Positions 46,840 to 53,567 of a stretch of 53,567 nucleotides of DNA are shown here, piece by piece (position 1 is the stretch's first letter; the number at the start of each line of letters is the position of its first letter). The translations under genes and the position numbers were made by a program. The stretch lies in the NCBI GenBank assembly GCA_031278975.1, contig JAITJL010000007.1, positions 1 through 53,567 on the forward strand, written 5' to 3'. The notes beneath the pieces were generated by a model that saw only the letters and a program-made list of their open reading frames with translations, searched no databases and was not told the origin of the DNA. Origin of the DNA: Puniceicoccales bacterium (GTDB taxonomy: Bacteria; Verrucomicrobiota; Verrucomicrobiia; Opitutales; UBA9783).

Positions 46840-48042
46840 ATGCACTATTTTAAGTGTTGGCATCAGAAGTTAAAGTTGTGTGAAAGTTTCATTGTCGATG
46901 TTATTTATAACAAACGACACGACAAAAAGGCCCGCTATTGGGCATTTATTTTGCGTACCTTTTCATTTCTTTTTCTATGGGTCGTTAAATTAAGGACACG
47001 TGCGTATAAAAAACGGTGGTTACATGCCCAACATTTAGGTTGTACGGTGATTGTTGTGGGTAATTTGACGGTAGGAGGAACGGGTAAGACACCTGTTGTT
47101 GAGAAGATAGCGCGTTACTTAAGTCAAAATGGACGTAAAGTAGCCGTCTTGAGTCGTGGATATAAGGGGAAAAAAGAAAGGTGTTGGAAATGTTGGATAC
47201 GATGGTTGACCCATTCGCTTCCACCGCCACCCAAAGTTGTAAGCGATGGTGTACGTTGTTTGATATCGTCGGAAATTTCAGGTGACGAGCCTGTCTTGTT
47301 GGCACGAAACTTACCTCATATTCCAGTTATTGTGGACAAAGATCGTGTTAAGGCAGGACAATACGCCATTCGACAGTTTAATGCGGATGTGTTGGTTTTG
47401 GATGACGGTTTTCAATATTTGCAGCTCAAGGGAAGTTTTTATTTGCTATTGGTGGATGCCACCAATCCGTTTGGCAACGGAGCCCTGTTGCCGCGTGGCA
47501 TTTTAAGGGAACCCTTGTCGCATATGAAACGTGCGCATTTCATTTTTTTAACCAAAAGTGATCAGGTGGCCCCGGAACGATTACGTGCATTGGAGCGATT
47601 TATTCGCCGCTACAATAAGCGCGCCAAGTTATTGCCTTGCATTCATTGCCCAAAATACTTGCAACGTATCGATAAGTTTGAAAGACTTGATTTGAAAATG
47701 CTAAGAGGTATTAAACTTGCTATTTTAAGTGGCATTGCCTCGCCGGAAGGCTTTGAACGGTTTTTGAAGAATGAAGAGGCTCAATTGGTATACATTAGAC
47801 ATTTTATCGATCATCATCGCTTTACCGAAGAAGAATTAGAGCAGTTTTTTCATAGCGCGCGACGGGCAGGGGCTCAGTGGGTAGTTACAACCGAAAAGGA
47901 CGCCGTACGTATTGAAGAAAATTTTAAACCCACTTTGCCTTTTTACTTTTTGCGTATGGAAATTGAATGGTGTGATGTAGATCACGTTTTCGAACAGGTA
48001 TTGGAAAAATTAACTTACGATCGAAGTCGGAAAATCAATTAA
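46840..48042 (+). CDS. lpxK: Tetraacyldisaccharide 4'-kinase LpxK
   Basis: LpxK phosphorylates the 4' position of the lipid A disaccharide at the inner membrane, the sixth step of lipid A synthesis. The 400-aa protein shows an N-terminal membrane-associated helix ([17 protein letters not shown]), the P-loop [14 protein letters not shown] near 75, [11 protein letters not shown] near 102, GDEPVLLAR near 149, [11 protein letters not shown] near 188 and TTEKDAVRI near 364. Its presence shows the organism makes lipid A. It lies 2 bases upstream of holA and forms an operon with it, perhaps with pal upstream (17 bases). Confidence 0.96.
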   Translation: MHYFKCWHQKLKLCESFIVDVIYNKRHDKKARYWAFILRTFSFLFLWVVKLRTRAYKKRWLHAQHLGCTVIVVGNLTVGGTGKTPVVEKIARYLSQNGRKVAVLSRGYKGKKERCWKCWIRWLTHSLPPPPKVVSDGVRCLISSEISGDEPVLLARNLPHIPVIVDKDRVKAGQYAIRQFNADVLVLDDGFQYLQLKGSFYLLLVDATNPFGNGALLPRGILREPLSHMKRAHFIFLTKSDQVAPERLRALERFIRRYNKRAKLLPCIHCPKYLQRIDKFERLDLKMLRGIKLAILSGIASPEGFERFLKNEEAQLVYIRHFIDHHRFTEEELEQFFHSARRAGAQWVVTTEKDAVRIEENFKPTLPFYFLRMEIEWCDVDHVFEQVLEKLTYDRSRKIN

Positions 48043-48044
48043 CC

Positions 48045-49127
48045 GTGGAGCCTTCTTTTCAATTTATTTTTGGTTCAGATGAGTTTTTTGTTGAACTCAA
48101 GGCAAAAGCGGTGATTGAAACGCTTGCAGGTACATCTTTGGAAGTCATCGATGGTCAAATGAATACCGTTGTGGATATGAAGCGTGTTTTTGAAATTATT
48201 GTGGAAGGTTTGCGTACGGTAGACTTTTTTGAACCTCGCAAGTGCGTTTGGTTACGCAACACAAATTTATTTACCAATACGAGTCCAGCGATTACGGAAG
48301 CGGGGCAAGATATAATTGAAAAGTGGCTTCATTTTCTAAAACGACTGCCCGATGAGACGTATTTTTTTATTTCCGCTTCGATGGTCGATAAGCGTACGAA
48401 GTTATTTAAAACAATTCAATCGTTGGCTTGCTGTACCGAATTGGAAGAGGCCGAGCAAGGTTCTCGCTTGTGTGCGCTGATAGAAAAGTTATCAGGGCAA
48501 TATGCCGTGACGATGGATCCCGATGCAGCCGAATTATTCATTCAAAAATTAAACGGCCATTCGCGAATGATATCGAACGAATTTGAAAAATTGGCTTGTT
48601 TCAATAATTTTCGAGGAACCATTACGCGGGATTGCGTTTTAGGTAATACACCTACAGTGCCCAACGATGAATTCTTTGAACCCGTAGAAGCTTTTTACGC
48701 GGGAGATTTCAAAAGGTATTTGCAAAGTTTAGGCAATCATTATCTTCTCCACAAGGAGGTGCGTAGTATTCTAAGTACGTTGCAAAGTAGAAATCGTCTT
48801 TTACTGCAAATAGCTTATTTACGTCAAAAACGTTCCGTAGTCAGCTTGGATAAACAATCTTTGACATCCATGGAGCAAACATTTCAGGAGTTTTTTGGTC
48901 CCATAGGGGCTAAAAATACGTTTTGTGTGTTTTCTCAAAATCCGTGGTATGTGAGTCGTTTAAAAACGCACTTTCCTTACGAAGTTTTATTGCAGTTGCA
49001 AATGGATTTTGTGGAGGTATTCGATCAACTTTTAAAAGAGCCAAAAAATGCGTACCCTATTATGGAAAATCTTGCTTGGAAGACGTTTGCGCGTTTAAAA
49101 AACCCTCAAAAAAAATTGACACTTTAA
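48045..49127 (+). CDS. holA: DNA polymerase III delta subunit
   Basis: HolA is the clamp-opening wrench of the polymerase III clamp loader. It starts at GTG 48045, 2 bases after lpxK. The 360-aa protein opens with the typical FQFIFGSDEFFVELKAK (5-21), continues with DETYFFISASMVDKRTKLFK near 103 and HSRMISNEFEKLACF near 173, and has the C-terminal collar domain. With dnaX and dnaE in this window it supplies three holoenzyme parts. Confidence 0.9.
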   Translation: MEPSFQFIFGSDEFFVELKAKAVIETLAGTSLEVIDGQMNTVVDMKRVFEIIVEGLRTVDFFEPRKCVWLRNTNLFTNTSPAITEAGQDIIEKWLHFLKRLPDETYFFISASMVDKRTKLFKTIQSLACCTELEEAEQGSRLCALIEKLSGQYAVTMDPDAAELFIQKLNGHSRMISNEFEKLACFNNFRGTITRDCVLGNTPTVPNDEFFEPVEAFYAGDFKRYLQSLGNHYLLHKEVRSILSTLQSRNRLLLQIAYLRQKRSVVSLDKQSLTSMEQTFQEFFGPIGAKNTFCVFSQNPWYVSRLKTHFPYEVLLQLQMDFVEVFDQLLKEPKNAYPIMENLAWKTFARLKNPQKKLTL

Positions 49128-49162
49128 CAAAATAGTCGTGTAACTATGAATGCTTAATATTT

Positions 49163-49237
49163 GGGTCGGTAGCTCAATGGTAGAGCAGTGGCCTTTTAAG
49201 CCATTGGTTCAGGGTTCGAGCCCCTGCCGGCCTACCA
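49163..49237 (+). tRNA. tRNA-Lys (TTT)
   Basis: A 75-nt cloverleaf, with acceptor GGGTCGG/CCGGCCT (a G-T first pair), anticodon loop CTTTTAA (anticodon TTT), T-arm CAGGGTTCGAGCCCCTG and encoded CCA. It lies between holA and the dUTPase gene. Confidence 0.92.
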
Positions 49238-49247
49238 ATTTATCGGT

Positions 49248-49622
49248 ATGGACAAATTAGAAAAGATGTTTGAGATGCAACGTGGGTTAAATGTTCGCAT
49301 TTTAGGCGAGGATGTTGACCGTTTGCATCAACAAGAAACTGCCAAATGGATCCTCAATTACGCGCGGGCTTTACAGCAAGAGGTATCGGAACTGGTGGAT
49401 TGTGTACCTTGGAAATGGTGGGCACATTATCAGAAAATGGACGTTCAAAATGCGCGGGTTGAATTGGTGGACATCGTTCATTTTGTCATTTGCCTTGCTC
49501 AGGCGTTGGGAATGAGTGCGGAAGATTTATTCAATGCCTATCTTAAAAAAAATGAGGTTAATCATCATCGTCAAGATGTGGGGTATGTGAAAAAGGACGA
49601 GACGGATTCTTTGCATATTTAG
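49248..49622 (+). CDS. Dimeric-type dUTPase (MazG-like all-alpha NTP pyrophosphatase)
   Basis: A 124-aa all-alpha protein of the dUTPase_2/MazG superfamily, expected to hydrolyse dUTP (or a related dNTP) to the monophosphate. The N terminus LEKMFEMQRGLNVRILG is typical. The metal-binding acidic pairs appear as QQEVSELVDCVPWKWWA near 43 (E-x-x-E) and ARVELVDIVHFVICLAQALG near 67 (E-x-x-D). It is monocistronic after tRNA-Lys. Substrate specificity is assigned by resemblance to short bacterial members. Confidence 0.8.
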   Translation: MDKLEKMFEMQRGLNVRILGEDVDRLHQQETAKWILNYARALQQEVSELVDCVPWKWWAHYQKMDVQNARVELVDIVHFVICLAQALGMSAEDLFNAYLKKNEVNHHRQDVGYVKKDETDSLHI

Positions 49623-49870
49623 ATCGAGTTTTTAAAAAGGCATGGCAACAGGGGGGTGGATTTCGTGAATAGGTGCAGTGCGTATTTGCGTTACATGTTC
49701 CTTTACAAATTTTGAAGCATATTTGGTTTCGAAAGGGTTACTTTCATGATGTGTAGGAAGTAAAACTTGGCATTTAAAGGGTACGCGTCCATTGATAACT
49801 CGGAGCCAAGGGTACTAAGAATCAAAGTGGATAGTGAATGTTTAAAGTCAAGGGTTAACTTCAAATCAAT

Positions 49871-50173
49871 TTATTTGACTTTAAAAAAGTTAGGACCCTG
49901 TTGTCCAACCAACTTTACGTAACATCCTGAAGATTTGTCACGAACGTACTTTGTAAATCCTTTTCTTGCGAGGTTGGCGTTGGATAACAATTTTTTCGTG
50001 TGTGACTCCGAATACCCTTTGCTCAAATTGGGGGCTGTATAAACGCGTTCCAAGGGATATCCTGAATAGGGATCTAGGGTGATGCGTTCATTGCATCCAT
50101 GATACATTTCGATAATGGGACAATCCTCTTGCGCCGTGTTAGGTAACAACACGCGATACAAATACCATGGCAT
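49871..50173 (-). CDS. FmdB-like small protein without the zinc-ribbon cysteines
   Basis: A 100-aa protein starting MPWYLYRVLLP, like the MPTYEYRC start of FmdB-family regulatory proteins. A central EMYHGCNERITLDPYSGYPLERVYTAP segment follows the FmdB pattern (…CP.CG..L.R.YS.P), but the CxxC pairs are missing; only isolated Cys remain. The C-terminal half is basic and unassigned. It begins 37 bases after the end of the dnaX -1 frame on the same strand and may be co-transcribed with dnaX. Function unknown. Confidence 0.6.
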   Translation of the reverse strand: MPWYLYRVLLPNTAQEDCPIIEMYHGCNERITLDPYSGYPLERVYTAPNLSKGYSESHTKKLLSNANLARKGFTKYVRDKSSGCYVKLVGQQGPNFFKVK

Positions 50174-50210
50174 GGATTTATTTTAAAAACTTTTGCCCTA
50201 TTTTGGCAAG

Positions 50211-50588
50211 TCAATCATGGGTATGCTTATTTTTTATAAAATAATTCGACCTTATGGGCCAAATACCGACGATTTTGCCGTGCAACAATTCCGAGAATTG
50301 ATTTGGCACGTCTTTTGGCAATGTGTCGAATGCATCCTGAAAATTGGGTGGGGGTGTCAAGATTGCATTTGCTTTGCTTGGGGCTGATTTTGGAAAGTCA
50401 TCTAAATTGTACACGGGCTCTGGGTCGGCTTTCAACGGGGCATGGATGTCCGATAACATATTTGCATCGCATGTTCCATCAAGGTCGTTATCGGTTTCTT
50501 CTATTTTCTTAAAAAGAACTTCTTTTTTACCTTCGGTGTCATCTGCAAAAGCAGCGTGATCCGTACATGAACTCGCATCTACGGGAAG
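50211..50588 (-). CDS. dnaX: DnaX tau-type C-terminal extension (reached by -1 frameshift)
   Basis: In the -1 frame relative to dnaX the reading is open from the A-run to TGA at 50211, about 125 codons: KKKLPVDASSCTDH…, an acidic linker (DDTEGKKEVLFKKIEETDND), a Pro-rich stretch, and FQDAFDTLPKDVPNQFSELL near the end. It begins with no start codon of its own except an internal ATG at 50459. Joined to the first 366 residues of DnaX it gives a product of about 491 aa. In E. coli the tau-specific tail binds DnaE and DnaB. Whether this shorter tail does so is unknown. Confidence 0.7.
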   Translation of the reverse strand, partial: LPVDASSCTDHAAFADDTEGKKEVLFKKIEETDNDLDGTCDANMLSDIHAPLKADPEPVYNLDDFPKSAPSKANAILTPPPNFQDAFDTLPKDVPNQFSELLHGKIVGIWPIRSNYFIKNKHTHD

Positions 50589-50597
50589 TTTTTTTTT
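50561..50597 (-). promoter_or_regulatory. Candidate programmed -1 frameshift signal in dnaX
   Basis: On the coding (minus) strand nine consecutive A (50597-50589) are read GTA AAA AAA AAC. Four bases further a hairpin can form: CCGTA (50584-50580) with TACGG (50565-50561), a G-G mismatch, then ATG with CAT and a 6-base loop. The zero-frame stop TAG (50581-50579) lies inside the hairpin. A slippery run, a short spacer and a stem-loop is the known dnaX frameshift layout. Confidence 0.7.
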
Positions 50598-51685
50598 ACG
50601 TCTTGAGCGTCGCTTAAAATTTTAAGGAGTTTTTCTACGGACGTTAATTTGATGCACTCAACCGCTTTGAACAAAATACTTTCCAAGTGATTACGTACGG
50701 ACAATCCTTTTTGAATGGCCTCTTCCCCTGTTTTCAATATTTCTAGGATTTTTGTGTACACAAATGGAGAAATGGAAGGCTCATTTTGTTGAACAGCGTG
50801 CATAAAACGTTCGTGAAAGCAATTTTGCAGATCTTTGAGAACTCTGTAGGAATCGCACCCATTTTTTACGATGTCGTCCACGACGCTGAGAATTTCGGCG
50901 TATTCTCCTCGTTCGACATAAGAGGCTAGAGTCTGGATGGTTTCCGTCGTTGCGAGCCCATACATGGCACGCACGGCTTCGCAAGTTAATTGACCATCGC
51001 AGAAAGCTAGAACTTGATCCAGCATGGACTGGGCATCGCGCATGCCCCCTTCGGCCAATTGCGCGATGATGGCGAGGGCTTCCTCTTCGGCTTCAACATG
51101 CTCGCAATCCACGATGTAACGCAGATGCCGTTGAATGACGTAAGGGCTTAGTGGATAGAATTCGAAATGTTGGCAACGTGATAAAATGGTAGTGGGGACT
51201 TTATAAATTTCGGTGGTGGCAAATATAAATTTTACATGCGATGGAGGCTCTTCCAAAGTTTTTAGCAGTGCGTTGAAGGCGGCCGTCGACAACATGTGGA
51301 CCTCATCCAATATATAAATTTTAAACGGGCTTTCCGCAGGAGCGTACTGGCAATCTTCCCGCAAAGAGCGAATTTGTTCCACAGAATTGTTGGAAGCTCC
51401 GTCGATTTCAAGGACATCGAGGCTTTGCCCTTGCAAGATTGCCTGACATCGAGGACTTGCCGGGTCAAAATCAAGGCGAGGTCCATTTTCACAATTGAGT
51501 GCCATGGCAAACAAGCGTGCGGTACTTGTTTTTCCGGTTCCCCGTGGCCCAACGAACAAATAAGCGTGCGCAATGCGTTTTGATTGAATGGCATTCGATA
51601 AAGTCTGAACGATGGCCTCTTGGCCCACAAGATCTTTGAATGTTTTTGGACGCCAACGCCTTGCAATCACTCGATAATTGTCCAT
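50579..51685 (-). CDS. dnaX: DNA polymerase III subunit gamma/tau (zero-frame gamma-like product)
   Basis: DnaX is the ATPase motor of the clamp loader. The zero-frame product has 368 aa, covering domains I-III only: RPKTFKDLVGQEAIVQ (12-27), Walker A VGPRGTGKTSTARLFA near 48, Walker B YILDEVHMLSTAAFNALLKTLEEPP near 125 (Asp-Glu), sensor 1 FIFATTEIYKVPTTILSRCQ near 155 and sensor 2 EGGMRDAQSMLDQVL near 213. The zinc module is reduced: LNC and PRC remain but the middle CGxC is replaced (DFDPASP), leaving two of four Cys. The protein ends right after domain III at the A-run, where a -1 shift opens a tau-like tail. Start ATG 51685 begins MDNYRVIARRWRP, as usual. Confidence 0.95.
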   Translation of the reverse strand: MDNYRVIARRWRPKTFKDLVGQEAIVQTLSNAIQSKRIAHAYLFVGPRGTGKTSTARLFAMALNCENGPRLDFDPASPRCQAILQGQSLDVLEIDGASNNSVEQIRSLREDCQYAPAESPFKIYILDEVHMLSTAAFNALLKTLEEPPSHVKFIFATTEIYKVPTTILSRCQHFEFYPLSPYVIQRHLRYIVDCEHVEAEEEALAIIAQLAEGGMRDAQSMLDQVLAFCDGQLTCEAVRAMYGLATTETIQTLASYVERGEYAEILSVVDDIVKNGCDSYRVLKDLQNCFHERFMHAVQQNEPSISPFVYTKILEILKTGEEAIQKGLSVRNHLESILFKAVECIKLTSVEKLLKILSDAQDVKKNFP

Positions 51686-51958
51686 TTGATTTCAATAAAG
51701 ATAAAATTTAGAAAATGACAATACAATTTCTTGGATCATTTGTAAGGCCCATGGACTGCACATTTTTTCACTTCTTTGTATTTACAAATTTTTAGCATGG
51801 ATGCTATAACCTATTTGGAACCGACGAAAAACATTTTGGCCGTTGTTTATGGAAAGCGAGGCCTATCCCTTTTGCACTTGTGTCCAAACAGCGTGTCAGT
51901 GCTTGCCTTACAAAATTCTTTGCTTGCGCTTGGTCTTTTGCTTGCATATCATTATCCA

Positions 51959-53566
51959 ATGCATTGGATTCGTTGGAGGCTATTTCAAAGTGTTTTAAGT
52001 GTATGCCTGTGGTCGATGGGTGTCGTTAATAGCTTAGCCTACACACCGCCGTTTGAAGGGAAATATACACAAGGTTGTATAGTTTCATACCCAGGGTGCT
52101 ATGGTGTTTGGGCTGAAAAAATGAAGACTCTTTGGGGGTCTGAATTAAAAGTTTATGAGAAATTACGTCCGGGAATTATGGTGGATTCGACAGGAACTTT
52201 GTATTCTATGTCAATGGATGCGGGTCATTGGTTTGGAGGTAAGGCTTTTTATATTCATAAAGTCACTACGAGCGGAAATTTATCTTATAAATCAGTTGAA
52301 GTGGATAAAAAGGTAGGGGATAATTATTCTTGGCCTTACGATGGGATGAATTCATTCAGCGAGGATGATACTTTTTCAAAAGTTGCTTGGGTTCCGTTGG
52401 CACCATGTATGGCGCAGGAAGCCAATGGGACCACCGATTACGTGTGTGCCATTGTTTATGTGCAACCCACGCGTTGGTGGAATACTTCTTCGGGTCCCGA
52501 TACGGAAGGGTTTTTATTCTTAAAAATCAAAAAATCGGATTTTAGTGTCGTGACTGCTAGGCTCGAAAACGGTTTGGATAATTCGAAAGCTAATGGTTTT
52601 GGAGATTTTACGGCGTTAACTTACAACAAGAATGTTTTTACGGCCATTTATGACGTTGGAACTGCTAAAATCTACGTTTATTGGTTACATAAATTCGGTT
52701 CAGGTGACGCCAACTGTACAAAATTAAATTTTCATATGGTCACTGACCAGGGTGGGCCCCTGGTGACCTACATATGTTCTTACGCAGAACAGAAAGAGGC
52801 TTTTAAGCACTGCATCGAACCGCGTATCATGAAAGTTGGAAATGAATACCATTTTGCCACTTCAAATGGATACTATCCTTGGTGGATTAAGGCTGATCCA
52901 TCGACCGGTGACACAACGTTTGCCGACCGCAATCCCTACATGGATGGTTACGATGCCAACACGAGTTCAGCATCGTGTTGTTACCACAGTGATTTGAACG
53001 TCATTCAACATAATGGACAAACGATTGCGTTGCAATTGGTAATGAGTAAAACATCTCGCCTCAATGAGGCTTATGCCCGATGGAATGCATCTTACATCAG
53101 CTGGAACACATCATACGTTGCCTTAACCCTTTATTCGTGGCCTGCAGGTTACGTTTGGACTGGCAGCAGACCCATACCACCCGAAAACTGCATTGCCGTC
53201 TTTCCGGTAACAAGTGCGACGAGTGGGTACGATATTTCGACTACCACCTTGTACAAGAATACCCACATGTTTGTCGTGCATAACGATTGCATCATTTACG
53301 CCTATTGCTATCCTGGAAAGAAAACGCATTTAATTTTGGGGACGGCGCGTTACAAATTCGATTCCGGTAACAATATACATCTGCTAACCAAGCGGGAATT
53401 TGTGGACCAAAATGGTAACAGCTTCGGTAACCTAACGAACTGCTCCCGCATCATTTTCATGGATGTCAAAAATGGGTATCTCTGGATCGTATTCGCTTCC
53501 GTAGACAATAGAAGCTTTTATTATTTCTGCATCCCTGCCCAGGATGTTATCGATTATGCCATCTAA
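51959..53566 (+). CDS. Cys-rich exported protein of unknown function, possibly beta-propeller
   Basis: I do not recognise this gene. Starting at ATG 51959 gives 535 aa with a signal peptide (LFQSVLSVCLWSMGVVNSLA). The frame is open back to TTG 51776 (596 aa; ATG at 51797), which would add another hydrophobic stretch. No ribosome binding site decides the matter. The mature part has about 16 Cys, many Tyr, Trp, Asn and Thr, and repeating strand-like units (FTALTYNKNVFTAIYDVGT, THMFVVHNDCIIYAYCY, NGYLWIVFASVDNRSFYYF) that could be blades of a beta-propeller. Many Cys imply disulfides outside the cytoplasm. It ends one base before the window edge. No catalytic motif was recognised. A surface or secreted factor is plausible but unproven. 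Confidence 0.6.
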   Translation: MHWIRWRLFQSVLSVCLWSMGVVNSLAYTPPFEGKYTQGCIVSYPGCYGVWAEKMKTLWGSELKVYEKLRPGIMVDSTGTLYSMSMDAGHWFGGKAFYIHKVTTSGNLSYKSVEVDKKVGDNYSWPYDGMNSFSEDDTFSKVAWVPLAPCMAQEANGTTDYVCAIVYVQPTRWWNTSSGPDTEGFLFLKIKKSDFSVVTARLENGLDNSKANGFGDFTALTYNKNVFTAIYDVGTAKIYVYWLHKFGSGDANCTKLNFHMVTDQGGPLVTYICSYAEQKEAFKHCIEPRIMKVGNEYHFATSNGYYPWWIKADPSTGDTTFADRNPYMDGYDANTSSASCCYHSDLNVIQHNGQTIALQLVMSKTSRLNEAYARWNASYISWNTSYVALTLYSWPAGYVWTGSRPIPPENCIAVFPVTSATSGYDISTTTLYKNTHMFVVHNDCIIYAYCYPGKKTHLILGTARYKFDSGNNIHLLTKREFVDQNGNSFGNLTNCSRIIFMDVKNGYLWIVFASVDNRSFYYFCIPAQDVIDYAI

Positions 53567-53567
53567 T

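Noticed and set aside
50344..50559. 71-aa plus-strand ORF opposite the dnaX tail
   Set aside because: It is antisense to the -1 frame of dnaX, which is supported by the frameshift signal; no start signal or family.
1..53567. CRISPR arrays, insertion sequences, prophage or toxin-antitoxin modules
   Set aside because: I looked for regular short repeats, transposase or integrase motifs and small paired ORFs and found none that stand up.

Overview
The window is a 53.6 kb, gene-dense, moderately AT-rich bacterial chromosome segment, mostly housekeeping genes. It comes from a diderm (Gram-negative-type) bacterium: it carries the lipid A kinase LpxK, a Pal/OmpA-type lipoprotein, signal peptidase II, a likely outer-membrane barrel protein and MreB/MreC/MreD. 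The complete MoxR-DUF58-BatABCDE operon, two lone PulG-type pseudopilins, a VC0807-type membrane protein and a CesT-like chaperone together suggest the PVC group, most likely Verrucomicrobiota (Opitutia-like). That placement is inference from gene content and protein flavour, not from a database search. Shine-Dalgarno sites are mostly weak, and GTG/TTG starts are used several times.

Layout. 1-802 holds a terminator and no convincing gene. 0.8-7.5 kb: prmC and rpmB (minus strand), dnaE (plus), a small exported protein, a YmdB-type phosphodiesterase and tRNA-Ile2. 7.7-12.5 kb, between tRNA-Ser(CGA) and tRNA-Pro(GGG), is an accessory-looking stretch: a metallo-beta-lactamase-fold gene broken by one in-frame TAG, a flavodoxin, a YqhD-like alcohol dehydrogenase, a GH5 lipoprotein, and short coding relics. 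12.6-16 kb: a CesT-like chaperone directly upstream of a type I pullulanase-like GH13 enzyme, then a pseudopilin. 16.3-21 kb: accA-glmM-SNF2 helicase. 21.3-25 kb (minus): an AGCS symporter, a TRAM-domain RNA m5U methyltransferase and a GH73-like glucosaminidase. 25-33 kb: the eight-gene Bat operon behind a good sigma70-like promoter. 33-36 kb: tRNA-Arg, lspA, an M24 peptidase and a DapF homologue lacking both catalytic cysteines. 36-45 kb: a Kef-type antiporter, mreBCD, a second pseudopilin, a VC0807 protein, an AddB-like nuclease and a barrel-like protein. 45-50 kb: HPr, rpsT, pal, lpxK, holA, tRNA-Lys, a dimeric-type dUTPase and an FmdB-like protein. 50.2-51.7 kb: dnaX. The last gene encodes a Cys-rich exported protein of unknown function.

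How the genes work together. Three DNA polymerase III holoenzyme genes are here (dnaE, holA, dnaX). Envelope functions dominate the rest: cell shape (mreBCD), peptidoglycan precursors (glmM and the dapF homologue), lipid A (lpxK), lipoprotein maturation (lspA, with lipoprotein clients such as the Pal-like protein) and wall hydrolysis (GH73-like).

The most notable items are: (i) dnaX carries a run of nine A, a hairpin 4 nt downstream and an open -1 frame of about 125 codons, the layout of a programmed frameshift producing gamma- and tau-like products; (ii) the DapF homologue has Ser at both catalytic Cys positions; (iii) a CesT-like chaperone is coupled to a glycan-cleaving enzyme; (iv) the metallo-hydrolase has a single amber codon at an apparent Trp position, with all metal ligands retained.
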